A DNA stretch of 64,000 nucleotides from SKVR01 sp046291875 (GCA_046291875.1 JBKBSF010000025.1:1-64000); one strand, 5' to 3'. Counted from the stretch's first letter, positions 17,186 through 25,677 are shown. Notes: generated by a model not told the origin, from the sequence alone. Numbers and translations are program-made.

Positions 17186-17212
17186 CCCCTAAACCCCTAA
17201 ACCCCTAACCCC
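17186..17212 (-). repeat. CCCCTAAA tandem repeat / G-quadruplex motif before moeA
   Basis: Four C4 runs (17186-17189, 17194-17197, 17202-17205, 17209-17212) separated by TAAA, TAAA and TAA. The minus strand therefore reads G4-TTA-G4-TTTA-G4-TTTA-G4, a textbook quadruplex pattern. It ends 3 bp before the moeA ATG, where a purine-rich ribosome-binding site would be expected. Confidence 0.8.
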
Positions 17213-17215
17213 ACA

Positions 17216-18391
17216 ATGATATCCTTCGAAAAAGCTCTTGAGACCATACTTTCTTCAGCCCGCTACCTGGGCGATGAGCGTGTGGATTTTATGCAATCGC
17301 TCAATCGGGTACTTGCTGAAGATGTAATCTCTGATGTAGACATGCCGCCCTTCGATAAAGCTGCCATGGATGGTTTTGCCTGCCGGCGTGAGGATTTGCA
17401 ACAGGAGCTGCAGGTGATTGAAACCGTGGCTGCCGGGCAGGTTCCTTCCCTTAGCGTGGGTCCGGGCCAATGCACACGCATCATGACCGGTGCTATGATC
17501 CCCCAGGGTGCCGATACGGTAATCATGGTGGAGCAAACGGAGTTGGTGAGTGAAGAGCGTATTCGCTTTACGGCTACCAAAACCACCCCAAATATCGCAT
17601 GGAAAGCTGAAGATGTAAAAACAGGTGATGTAATGTGGCGGAAAGGACAACCCATCTTGCCGTCTCATATCGCCATTTTCTCTGCTGTGGGCTGTACAAA
17701 GCCCCTGGTGGCACGCCAGCCCCGTGTGGCTATCCTTTCCACCGGCGACGAGCTGGTAGAACCTCATCAAAAACCCGGCCCCGGGCAAATTCGCAATTCC
17801 AATGCCTGGCAGCTGATTGCTCAGGTGCAAAATGCACATTGTATTGCCAATTACATGGGCATTGTACCCGACAACGAAAAGGCTACCGAAGAGGCTATCA
17901 CTGCAGCCCTGGCCCGGAATGATGTTGTGTTGCTTACGGGAGGCGTAAGTATGGGAGAATTTGATTTCGTGCCCAAAGTGATGCAAAAAAACAAGGTTGA
18001 TATACTTTTTCAGAAAGTTGCAGTAAAGCCCGGTCGACCCACCGTATTTGGGGTTACCGAAAAATCATGGTTATTTGGATTGCCCGGAAATCCTGTCTCC
18101 TCTTTTATTAACTTTGAAATCTTTGTAAAGCCTCTGCTTGCAAAACTTATGGGCTACGAGCTAAAACCCCTGGAGTTGGCACTACCCATGGGTGCTGATT
18201 TCAAAAGAAAAAAGGCAGACCGGCTTGAATGGGTGCCCGTTGATATTTCCGGCGCAGGCCAGGTAATCCCGGTAAGTTACCATGGTTCGGCCCATATACA
18301 TGCCGTTTGCCTGTCGAAGGCAATCATGGCGGTGTCCATTGATACTTTTGAAATTGCCAAAGGAGAAATAGTACATGTTAGACCTATATAA
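17216..18391 (+). CDS. moeA: MoeA, molybdopterin metal insertase
   Basis: 391 aa, full length. Motifs: MPPFDKAAMDGFA (active-site region), RIMTGAMIPQGADTVI, LSTGDELV, LTGGVSMGEFDFV, KVAVKPGRPTVFG and GLPGNPVSSFINFE. MoeA inserts molybdate or tungstate into adenylylated pyranopterin made by the Mog/MoaB domain, encoded here at 19827. Its stop codon region overlaps the moaA start by 17 bp, suggesting translational coupling. The leader just upstream is an unusual C-rich repeat. Confidence 0.95.
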   Translation: MISFEKALETILSSARYLGDERVDFMQSLNRVLAEDVISDVDMPPFDKAAMDGFACRREDLQQELQVIETVAAGQVPSLSVGPGQCTRIMTGAMIPQGADTVIMVEQTELVSEERIRFTATKTTPNIAWKAEDVKTGDVMWRKGQPILPSHIAIFSAVGCTKPLVARQPRVAILSTGDELVEPHQKPGPGQIRNSNAWQLIAQVQNAHCIANYMGIVPDNEKATEEAITAALARNDVVLLTGGVSMGEFDFVPKVMQKNKVDILFQKVAVKPGRPTVFGVTEKSWLFGLPGNPVSSFINFEIFVKPLLAKLMGYELKPLELALPMGADFKRKKADRLEWVPVDISGAGQVIPVSYHGSAHIHAVCLSKAIMAVSIDTFEIAKGEIVHVRPI

Positions 18392-19175
18392 CAGAAGAAT
18401 AAACTACCTGCGCATCTCCGTAACCGATCGCTGCAATCTCAGGTGTCGCTACTGTATGCCTGAAGATGGAGTGTGTATGGTGAAGCATGAAGAGATCCTC
18501 ACTTTTGAGGAGATCCGCGATGTGGTGGCTGTTGCTGTGCCACTGGGTATCGACAAGATCCGCCTTACGGGAGGAGAACCCCTGGTTCGCAAAGATATCG
18601 TGGAACTGGTGCGGATGATTGCATCGGTAAAAGGAGTAAAAGACCTTGCCATTACCACCAATGGTGTTCTGCTTGATCAGTTTGCTGCCTCTTTGAAACA
18701 GGCGGGTTTGCACCGTATAAATATCAGTCTCGACACCCTTGACCCTGAGAAATTTGCCCAGATTACCCGGGGCGGCGATCTCAGGAGAGTGCTTGCAGGG
18801 ATTGATGCTGCACGCCAGGCTGGCCTCAACCCCATCAAGATCAATTGTGTTATTCAGAAATCGTCCGACGAGCCCGATGCCCTGGCAGTTCGTGAGTACT
18901 GCCTTGAAAATGGTCTTCAGGCTCGCTTTATCAGCCAGATGGATCTGTCTGATGGCCATTTTGGTATTGTGGAAGGGGGAACAGGAGGAGATTGCTCCCA
19001 TTGCAACCGCCTTAGACTTACCCCCACCGGCCAGATGAAACCCTGCCTGTTCTCCAACCTCGAATACGATATCCGGACCCTGGGTATTGAGCAGGCCATA
19101 AGGGCCGCTTTATTTGGCAAGCCCGAAAAAGGAACCATAAACCTGAACAATTGCTTTCATAATATTGGAGGGTAG
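18375..19175 (+). CDS. moaA: MoaA, GTP 3',8-cyclase, shortened form
   Basis: 266 aa, against about 325-340 for typical MoaA. The N-terminal radical SAM motif is intact (DRCNLRCRYC, Cys20, Cys24, Cys27), as is LTGGEPLVRKD. The C-terminal cluster and GTP-binding motif are present (GGDCSHCNRLRLTP, then MKPCLFS), as is the C-terminal IGG. The roughly 60 residues normally between the RFI.xM strand and the CxxCNRLR motif are missing: RFISQMDLSDGHFGIVEGG runs straight into the cysteines. Because both clusters and the GG tail remain, a functional compact enzyme is more likely than a pseudogene. It converts GTP to the precursor used by MoaC. Confidence 0.9.
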   Translation: MLDLYNRRINYLRISVTDRCNLRCRYCMPEDGVCMVKHEEILTFEEIRDVVAVAVPLGIDKIRLTGGEPLVRKDIVELVRMIASVKGVKDLAITTNGVLLDQFAASLKQAGLHRINISLDTLDPEKFAQITRGGDLRRVLAGIDAARQAGLNPIKINCVIQKSSDEPDALAVREYCLENGLQARFISQMDLSDGHFGIVEGGTGGDCSHCNRLRLTPTGQMKPCLFSNLEYDIRTLGIEQAIRAALFGKPEKGTINLNNCFHNIGG

Positions 19176-19312
19176 TTCGGAAGGATGATGGATGATGGGG
19201 GTGTTGGATTTCAATTTGGTATTTGCGAATAACAAATGGATTTGTGTTTCGGGTTTTGTGATTGACAAATGCGTTTTTAATGAACATATATAGAAAGGCT
19301 TGATGTAAAGAA
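19176..19312. other. Spacer between moaA and moaC
   Basis: 137 bp without a coding frame. It contains a loose inverted repeat (ATTTG-N7-CAAAT). A separate promoter for moaC is possible but no clear element was seen. Confidence 0.4.
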
Positions 19313-19759
19313 ATGAGTAAATTTTCCCACATAGACGATCAAGGCAAAGCCAATATGGTTGATGTTGGCTCTAAGCCCATGCAAAGCCGCACTGCTGTTG
19401 CAAAGGGCTTTATACGGTTGCAGCCTCAAACTGTACGGCTCATCGGCGAAAACCAGATGAAAAAGGGCGATGTGCTTACCGTTGCCGAAATTGCAGGTAT
19501 TCAGGCAGCCAAAAAAACTTCAGATCTGATACCTTTGTGCCATCCCTTGCAGATTACCAAGGCCGACGTTAAGGCAGTGCTGAAGGATAACGGAGTTGAG
19601 GTTACTGCCACATTGAAATGCATCGGGCAAACAGGCATCGAAATGGAAGCACTCACTGCTGTAAGTGTTGCTTTACTTACCGTTTACGACATGTGCAAAG
19701 CAGTGGATAAGGCTATGGTGATGGAGGAAGTAATGCTGGTAGAGAAAATCAAAGAATAA
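19313..19759 (+). CDS. moaC: MoaC, cyclic pyranopterin monophosphate synthase
   Basis: 148 aa. Family motifs: KGFIRLQPQT, SDLIPLCHPLQITKADV and the catalytic region TGIEMEALTAVSVALLTVYDMCKAVDK. It rearranges the MoaA product into cyclic pyranopterin monophosphate. Length is slightly below the ~160 aa average but no motif is missing. It is followed after 67 bp by the MOSC-MoaB/Mog fusion. Confidence 0.96.
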   Translation: MSKFSHIDDQGKANMVDVGSKPMQSRTAVAKGFIRLQPQTVRLIGENQMKKGDVLTVAEIAGIQAAKKTSDLIPLCHPLQITKADVKAVLKDNGVEVTATLKCIGQTGIEMEALTAVSVALLTVYDMCKAVDKAMVMEEVMLVEKIKE

Positions 19760-19826
19760 CTTACAGGGAATAACTGCGTCAATTACGTTCTGCAAGTTTT
19801 ACAACCGAAAATAATTATCTGAGAAT

Positions 19827-20762
19827 ATGACCCAAAAGATTAAAATACTGTCCGTAAACATTTCTGAAGAAAAAGGGACTGTCAAGAAACCGGTAGAGGA
19901 GATCACACTCAATCATAACGGCGTAATGAGCGATGCTCATAGCGGTCCGTGGCATCGCCAGGTAAGTTTGCTTGGCAAAGAGAGCTTCGATCGTTTTTCG
20001 GAGCAGGCAGGCCGGCAATTGGTTTTCGGCGAGTTTGCCGAGAATATTACCACCCATGGGGTTGAACTGGTTAAGACCTCTCCTCTGGACCGTTTTGTGG
20101 GTGAAAACGTTGAACTTGAGATAACCCAGATCGGCAAGGAATGCCATGGCTCCTCATGTGCTATCTTTAAGGAAGTGGGCAACTGTGTAATGCCCAAGGA
20201 GGGTATCTTTGCCCGGGTTATCAAGCAGGGCACCCTCAGGCCTGGTGATGAGCTGGAGTATGTGCCTCGTGTGCTGCGCTTCCAGGTGGTAACCCTCAGC
20301 GACCGGGCCAGCCGTGGAGAGTATGAAGACCGCAGTGGTCCGAGAGTGGTGGAACTGCTGCGGCAACATTTCGACAAAAGACCCCGCAATATTGAGGTGG
20401 AAACTACCATCATTCCTGATGATGCAGCCAACCTTTCGGTAATTCTCGAAAAGGCTGCTTACGAAGAAATTGATGTGCTGATCACCACCGGTGGCACCGG
20501 CATCGGGCCGCGCGATATTACCGTTGAAACAGTAAGGCCCATGCTCGATAAGGAAATACCCGGAATCATGGAAATGATCAGGGTGAAATACGGTGCGCAA
20601 AAGCCCAATGCACTGCTCAGCAGGGGTGTTGCCGGGCTGATGTCAGATACACTGGTATACACCCTTCCGGGAAGTGTAAAGGCCGTTAATGAATACATGG
20701 AAGAGATCCTGAAAACCCTCGAACATCTCATTTACATGCGCCACGGGCTGGATGTACATTGA
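19827..20762 (+). CDS. MOSC domain fused to MoaB/Mog-type molybdopterin adenylyltransferase
   Basis: 311 aa with two domains. Residues about 1-150 are a MOSC domain (GPWHRQVSLLGKES, FAENITTHGVEL, IGKECHGSSC, CVMPKEGIFARV) with the cysteine pattern of sulfur-handling MOSC proteins. Residues about 160-311 are MoaB/Mog-like (VTLSDRASRGEYEDRSGP, TTGGTGIGPRDITVE, LPGSVKAVNEY), the domain that adenylylates pyranopterin for MoeA. The fusion would put sulfur or cofactor handling and adenylylation on one chain. Similar MOSC-Mog fusions are known in anaerobes, so the architecture is uncommon rather than new. It is the last gene of the cofactor set. Confidence 0.92.
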   Translation: MTQKIKILSVNISEEKGTVKKPVEEITLNHNGVMSDAHSGPWHRQVSLLGKESFDRFSEQAGRQLVFGEFAENITTHGVELVKTSPLDRFVGENVELEITQIGKECHGSSCAIFKEVGNCVMPKEGIFARVIKQGTLRPGDELEYVPRVLRFQVVTLSDRASRGEYEDRSGPRVVELLRQHFDKRPRNIEVETTIIPDDAANLSVILEKAAYEEIDVLITTGGTGIGPRDITVETVRPMLDKEIPGIMEMIRVKYGAQKPNALLSRGVAGLMSDTLVYTLPGSVKAVNEYMEEILKTLEHLIYMRHGLDVH

Positions 20763-20814
20763 CCAGCATAAGACCTGAAGCTTTTTCAGAATGGTTGTAG
20801 TAATGTAATAGGCT

Positions 20815-21357
20815 ATGAGTATCCAGGAAGAAAAGAGAGCCCTCAGAATACTAATTAGGGAAAAGAAGAAGTTGTGGAGTGCAGAGCAGAATTATGTTGC
20901 CTCTGGACGCATTTTTGCCGGGATTGAGCAGCTTGAAGCGTTCCGGCAGGCGCAAACGGTGCTGGCCTATTGGTCAATGCCCGATGAAGTACATACCCAT
21001 GATTTCGTACTCAAGTGGTACCTGAAAAAAACTATCTTTTTGCCCCTGGTGGTTGACGATAACCTGGAATTGCGCCAGTTTACCGGAATGCAATGCATGC
21101 AACAGGGAGTTGCATTTGGAATACTGGAGCCCTGGCAGGGGCCGCCGGCCCAGGCGGATCAGGTCGATTTTGCTGTGATACCCGGTGTAGCATTCGATAG
21201 AACAGGTAACCGGATGGGTCGTGGCAAGGCCTACTATGATAAGCTTCTGCGAAACCATCAATTCTTCAAAGCCGGGGTTTGTTTCGATTTTCAATTGCTG
21301 GAGCATTTACCTGTTGAACCAACCGATATTCCTATGGATGCTGTATTGAGCTTCTGA
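20815..21357 (+). CDS. 5-formyltetrahydrofolate cyclo-ligase
   Basis: 180 aa. The N-terminal ATP-binding region starts with KRALRILIREKKK; the C-terminal signature GVAFDRTGNRMGRGKAYYDKLL is diagnostic. It converts 5-formyl-THF to 5,10-methenyl-THF with ATP in the cytosol. It lies 52 bp after the MOSC fusion gene on the same strand, possibly by read-through, but has no pathway link to it. Confidence 0.94.
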   Translation: MSIQEEKRALRILIREKKKLWSAEQNYVASGRIFAGIEQLEAFRQAQTVLAYWSMPDEVHTHDFVLKWYLKKTIFLPLVVDDNLELRQFTGMQCMQQGVAFGILEPWQGPPAQADQVDFAVIPGVAFDRTGNRMGRGKAYYDKLLRNHQFFKAGVCFDFQLLEHLPVEPTDIPMDAVLSF

Positions 21358-21438
21358 AAATCACATTAATTTCCTGTTGTATAAACTTTTCCGGAAATCC
21401 CATGTTTTTACTGCTGAGTATTTTTAAATTACATAGCA

Positions 21439-22908
21439 TTGAAAACAGCAGCAGTTATTGGGTCGGGTTTTTCGGGTCTTGCCACCGCTTGCACCCTGGC
21501 ACAGAAAGGATTCCGTGTAAAAGTATTTGAGAAAAACCATGGACTGGGCGGAAGAGCCCGGAAGTTTGAAACCGATGGTTTTGTGTTTGATATGGGTCCC
21601 TCCTGGTATTGGATGCCGGAAGTATTTGAGAACTTCTTTAACCGTTTTGGGAAGTCTGCCTCGGATTATTATGATCTGGTGCGGTTGGATCCTTCTTACA
21701 ATGTCGTGTTTGGAAAGGACGATGTGGTGTCTGTGCCGGCAGATTACGCTGAGCTGGAAGCTTTGTTTGAGCGACTTGAGCCGGGCAGTAGCCGAAATCT
21801 TGCCAGATTTCTTGATGAAGCCGCCTACAAGTACAAGGTTGGCATGGAGGAATTTGTATGGAAACCGGGTTTGTCGTTGCGTGAGTTTGCCGATATCCGT
21901 GTGCTGAAGAGCATGTTTCGCCTGCAGATGTTCAGTTCCATCTCTACGCAGATCGAAAAGCTGTTTAAAAACGATCAGTTACGTCAGATTCTTAAATTCC
22001 CGGTGTTGTTTCTGGGCGCTACACCCGAGAATACACCTGCCCTTTACAGTTTGATGAACTATGCCGACCTGAAGCTGGGCACATGGTATCCCATGGGAGG
22101 TATGCATAAGATCATTGAAGCTTTCGTAAGCCTGGCCCGCGAATTGGGGGTTGAATTCCATACAGCAGAACCTGTTACAGGTATCGAAGTAAAGAACAAC
22201 AAGGCTACCCAGCTCACCACTACCCTCAATAGCTATATGTTTGACTATATAGTTGCGGGTGCTGATTACCACCATGTTGAACAAAATCTTTTACCCCCTG
22301 AATGGCGCAGCTATTCCCCCTCTTACTGGGAAAAACGTACCATGGCGCCCAGCTCATTGCTATTCTATCTTGGATTGAACCGAAAGGTTGAAGGACTTCA
22401 ACATCATAATCTTTTCTTCGATCGTGATTTCGACATGCATGCCCGCGAAATCTATACCGATCCGGCCTGGCCTACCGATCCGTTGTTTTATGTTTCCTGC
22501 CCCTCCAAAACCGACCCTTCAGTGGCTCCTGCCGGATATGAAAACCTTTTCATTCTTATGCCCCTGGCTCCGGGTATCGAAGATCAACAGGAGCTGCGCG
22601 AAAAGTATTTCGGGATGATTGCCAACAGAATGGAGCATATTCTGGGCGTAGACATAAGACCCCACATTGTTTTCAAGCGCTCCTACTGCCTGCAGGATTT
22701 TGTTGCAGACTACAATGCTTTCAAAGGCAATGCCTATGGTTTGGCCAATACCCTGAGGCAAACAGCCATTCTCAAGCCCAGGGTACATCATAAAAAGATA
22801 AAGAACCTTTACTATACCGGGCAGCTAACCTCCCCCGGCCCGGGAATGCCTCCTTCTATTATTTCGGGGCAAATGGTGGGCGACCTTATAGCCCAACAGG
22901 GTGCATAA
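21439..22908 (+). CDS. crtI: Phytoene desaturase-like carotenoid oxidoreductase (CrtI family)
   Basis: 489 aa. It starts at TTG 21439, directly before the FAD-binding KTAAVIGSGFSGLATA; no in-frame ATG precedes it and homologues begin at the same place. Further motifs: DMGPSWYWMPEVFENFF, YPMGGMHKIIEAF and the C-terminal FAD motif YYTGQLTSPGPGMPPSIISGQ. CrtI enzymes desaturate phytoene at the membrane. No phytoene synthase or other carotenoid gene is nearby, so substrate and product are unassigned; CrtD/CrtO-like roles are possible. Confidence 0.88.
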   Translation: MKTAAVIGSGFSGLATACTLAQKGFRVKVFEKNHGLGGRARKFETDGFVFDMGPSWYWMPEVFENFFNRFGKSASDYYDLVRLDPSYNVVFGKDDVVSVPADYAELEALFERLEPGSSRNLARFLDEAAYKYKVGMEEFVWKPGLSLREFADIRVLKSMFRLQMFSSISTQIEKLFKNDQLRQILKFPVLFLGATPENTPALYSLMNYADLKLGTWYPMGGMHKIIEAFVSLARELGVEFHTAEPVTGIEVKNNKATQLTTTLNSYMFDYIVAGADYHHVEQNLLPPEWRSYSPSYWEKRTMAPSSLLFYLGLNRKVEGLQHHNLFFDRDFDMHAREIYTDPAWPTDPLFYVSCPSKTDPSVAPAGYENLFILMPLAPGIEDQQELREKYFGMIANRMEHILGVDIRPHIVFKRSYCLQDFVADYNAFKGNAYGLANTLRQTAILKPRVHHKKIKNLYYTGQLTSPGPGMPPSIISGQMVGDLIAQQGA

Positions 22909-22940
22909 AAAAAGAGGCTAATTCAATTAGCCTCTTTTTT
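22908..22940. terminator. Bidirectional terminator
   Basis: AAAAAAGAGGCTAAT, a 3-nt loop and ATTAGCCTCTTTTTT, starting at the crtI stop codon. It lies between convergent crtI and the M3 peptidase gene. Confidence 0.93.
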
Positions 22941-22954
22941 ATGACAAAGTGTTT

Positions 22955-25063
22955 CTAGCGCAGCAGACCTCTTTGTCTGAGCAAAGGCTCTATGCCGGGC
23001 TCTTTGCCTCTGAAATTCACATACATTTCCATGGCTTCACGAGTGCCTCCTCTTTCAAGTATCTCGGTGCGGAAGCGCTGTGCTGTTTCCTGGTGGAACA
23101 GATCGCCGGTTTCCACGAAAGCCTCAAAGGCATCTGCATCCAATACTCCAGCCCAAATGTAGCTGTAGTATCCCGCAGAATAACCTCCGGAGAAGATGTG
23201 CTGGAAGTGAGTGCTGCCATGGCGGAAGTAGATCTCATCCATCATGTTAAACTTCTTTTTTACTTCTTTCTCGAAGTCCATCACATCAAACGGAGTGAAG
23301 GTTGACAGGGTATGGTATTGCATATCCAGATGGGCAGAAGCAAGGAATTCAACAGTGGCAAAACCTTCATTGAAATAAGAGCTTTCCATGATCTTATTGA
23401 TGAGTTCATCAGGAATGGTTTCGCCGGTTTGGTAGTGTTTTGCAAACATCTTCAGGAATTCAGGATGCTTGGCCCAGTTCTCCAGAACCTGTGAGGGGAG
23501 CTCTACAAAATCGCGGGGTACTGAGGTGCCTGAGAGACTATGGAAATGGGTATTTGCCAGCAGTCCATGCAAGGCATGCCCGAACTCGTGGAAGAAGGTG
23601 GTCATTTCATCAAAAGTAAGCAGAGAGGGCTGGTTGCGGGTGGGAGCAGTAAAGTTGCAAACAATGGTGATAACAGGGTGTACAAAACGACCGTTCTCAT
23701 CCACGTGCTGCTTGCGGAAACTGCTCATCCAGGCGCCACCACGTTTGCTGGGTCTGGGGTGCATATCCATATAAAGGATTCCGATGTGGGTGCCATCGGC
23801 TTCCAGTGCCTCCCATGCTGTAGCGTCTGGGTGATACACAGGAACATCCTTACGCTCTACAAATCTCACTCCCCACAGCTTTTCTACCAGCATAAAAATG
23901 CCATCGCGTACATTGTTGATTTCGAAATACTGGCTGATTTCGGCTTCGTCAATGTTGTATTTTTCTTTACGAACTTTCTCGGCGTAGTATCTCCAGTCCC
24001 AGAATTTGAGGTCGAAATCAAAACCATCCTGGCGGATCTGTTCCTGCATCATCTTGGCCTCTTTATGAGCAATAGGCAGAGCGGCATCCCAGAGTTGCTT
24101 CAGGAAAGATTCAACCGTTGCCACATTGCGGGCCATGCGGTTGTCAAGGGCAAAATCTGCATAGGTATTAAAGCCCAGCATCTGAGAGCGTTCGATGCGA
24201 AGCTCTACAATACGATTGATGATCTGCTGGTTGTTGTTGGCGTTGTCCATGTTTCCGCGGTTGATGTAGGCGCGGTTCATTTTTTCTCTCAGGTCGCGGT
24301 TTTCAGCATAAGAAAGAAAGGGCATTACACTGGGGTTGTGCAAGGTAAAGAGCCATTGGCCTTCTTTTCCGGCTGCAGTGGCTGCTTCGGCAGCAGCATC
24401 TATAACACCCTGGGGAAGTCCTGCAAGGTCTTCTTCGTTCTCGATGAACATTCTCCAGCTGTTTACATCAGTGAGAACATTCTGTCCGAACTGCAGGGTA
24501 AGAACAGCAAGTTCCTGGTTGATCTCGCGGAAGCGATCTTGTTTTTCCTGGGGAAGGGCAGCACCGTTTCTTACAAAATTCTGGTAGGTTTCTCTCAGAA
24601 GCATTGCTTGCTCTTCATTCAGGTCAAGCTGATCTTTTTGATCATGCACCGCCTTGATACGGGCAAACAGCTCCATGTTGAGGCTGATGTTATCTCCATG
24701 TGCCGACATCATAGGAGCTACTTCCTGGGCAATAGCCTGCAGCTCATCGGAGGTATTGGCAGATAAGAAATTGTAGAATACCGAGCCTACCTGGTTGAGC
24801 AACATACCACTGTAATCAAGTGCAGCGATGGTATTCTCAAAAGTGGGGGCTTCAGGATTATTCACAATAGCATCAATACGCTCTTCCTGTTGACGGATCC
24901 CTTCCTGGAAGGCAGGCATGAAATGCTCATTTTTGATCTTTGCAAAAGGAGGAACACCAAAAGGAGTGTTGTACTCAGTCAGCAATGGGTTTTGATCTTT
25001 ACCCATATCTGCGCACGATGCCATTACGATAACCATAAGGATTAAGCCTGTAATTTTTTTCAT
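22955..25063 (-). CDS. dcp: M3 family peptidyl-dipeptidase (Dcp-like), lipoprotein
   Basis: A longer frame begins at 25198, but the ATG at 25063 starts a lipoprotein signal (MKKITGLILMVIVMASC), giving 702 aa, close to E. coli Dcp. Zinc site: FFHEFGHALHGLL (HExxH), with the downstream Glu/His region around RDFVELPSQ. The C-terminal GYSAGYYSYIWAGVLDADAF motif is typical of M3 oligopeptidases. It removes C-terminal dipeptides from short peptides; the lipobox places it in the envelope rather than the cytosol. Confidence 0.94.
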   Translation of the reverse strand: MKKITGLILMVIVMASCADMGKDQNPLLTEYNTPFGVPPFAKIKNEHFMPAFQEGIRQQEERIDAIVNNPEAPTFENTIAALDYSGMLLNQVGSVFYNFLSANTSDELQAIAQEVAPMMSAHGDNISLNMELFARIKAVHDQKDQLDLNEEQAMLLRETYQNFVRNGAALPQEKQDRFREINQELAVLTLQFGQNVLTDVNSWRMFIENEEDLAGLPQGVIDAAAEAATAAGKEGQWLFTLHNPSVMPFLSYAENRDLREKMNRAYINRGNMDNANNNQQIINRIVELRIERSQMLGFNTYADFALDNRMARNVATVESFLKQLWDAALPIAHKEAKMMQEQIRQDGFDFDLKFWDWRYYAEKVRKEKYNIDEAEISQYFEINNVRDGIFMLVEKLWGVRFVERKDVPVYHPDATAWEALEADGTHIGILYMDMHPRPSKRGGAWMSSFRKQHVDENGRFVHPVITIVCNFTAPTRNQPSLLTFDEMTTFFHEFGHALHGLLANTHFHSLSGTSVPRDFVELPSQVLENWAKHPEFLKMFAKHYQTGETIPDELINKIMESSYFNEGFATVEFLASAHLDMQYHTLSTFTPFDVMDFEKEVKKKFNMMDEIYFRHGSTHFQHIFSGGYSAGYYSYIWAGVLDADAFEAFVETGDLFHQETAQRFRTEILERGGTREAMEMYVNFRGKEPGIEPLLRQRGLLR

Positions 25064-25287
25064 TTGTTTGAGTTTTTGTTTTGTAATGCTTGAGTGATTT
25101 ATGATTTTGCAATAAGTTTTGGAAAATGGTTTTGGGTTTGCTCTTTGGCAGCCCCAAAAATAAGCCAATTTATTGAAATGGAGGGTTTGAAGACGCAAAA
25201 ACTCAACTGTTTTGGTGGTGTGTTTAAGTTTATTTTTGAATTACATGCTAGCTTGCTCCATTTAGAACAGGAGATTGCCAACAATTT

Positions 25288-25327
25288 GAGGCTGACTCCC
25301 GGAATTACTTTTCCAGAAGTCAGCCTC
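25288..25327. repeat. Inverted repeat downstream of the YceI remnant
   Basis: 10-bp perfect arms (GAGGCTGACT / AGTCAGCCTC) separated by 20 bp. This may be the old transcription end of the YceI gene; it has no T run. The surrounding region (25064-25354) otherwise contains only the presumed M3 peptidase promoter. Confidence 0.5.
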
Positions 25328-25354
25328 GATGAATTATTCGAACAGGGTTCTGTT

Positions 25355-25640
25355 TTATTGGGCTTGAACGAGTTGTATTTCGCAGAAAATGGGCACATCA
25401 TCGCTTACCAGAACACCACCGGTTTCCAGGGTGGCATTCCAGTTAAGGCCCCAGTCTTTGCGGTTGATCTTGCCCGATAGGCTGAATCCAACTTTTTCAT
25501 TTCCCCACGGATCTTTCATGATTCCACCGAACTCAGCTTCCAGTTTAACTTCCCTGGTTACTCCTTTGATGGTAAGGTTGCCTTTCAGGGTAAAGGTATC
25601 TTCTCCGGTTTTCTCCATGGAGCCAGACTGGAAATATAAA
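25355..25640 (-). pseudogene. 3' fragment of a YceI-family gene
   Basis: The frame encodes only the C-terminal half of a YceI beta-barrel (YFQSGSMEKTGEDTFTLKG, LTIKGVTREVKLEAEFGG, GGVLVSDD). Homology is recognisable back to about 25629 and then ends at the 25640-25677 terminator hairpin. Intact YceI proteins are about 170-220 aa with a signal peptide; at most about 90 residues remain here, with no export signal. An ATG at 25618 could start an 87-aa product, but half of the isoprenoid-binding barrel would be missing. I read it as a gene truncated by a deletion or rearrangement. Confidence 0.78.
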
Positions 25641-25677
25641 AAAAGCGAGGCACCCTCCCCTGGGCGCCTCGCTTTTT
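25640..25677. terminator. Terminator of the giant surface-protein gene
   Basis: AAAAAGCGAGGC pairs with GCCTCGCTTTTT, with A and T runs on both sides, 19 bp past the stop of the giant gene. Confidence 0.9.

Noticed and set aside
23540..24766. 408-codon plus-strand frame opposite the M3 peptidase
   Set aside because: Shadow of the peptidase gene; no start context and no recognisable domain.
25094..25480. 128-codon plus-strand frame before the giant gene
   Set aside because: Its second half is antisense to the YceI remnant, its first part lies in the M3 peptidase promoter region, and no domain was seen.
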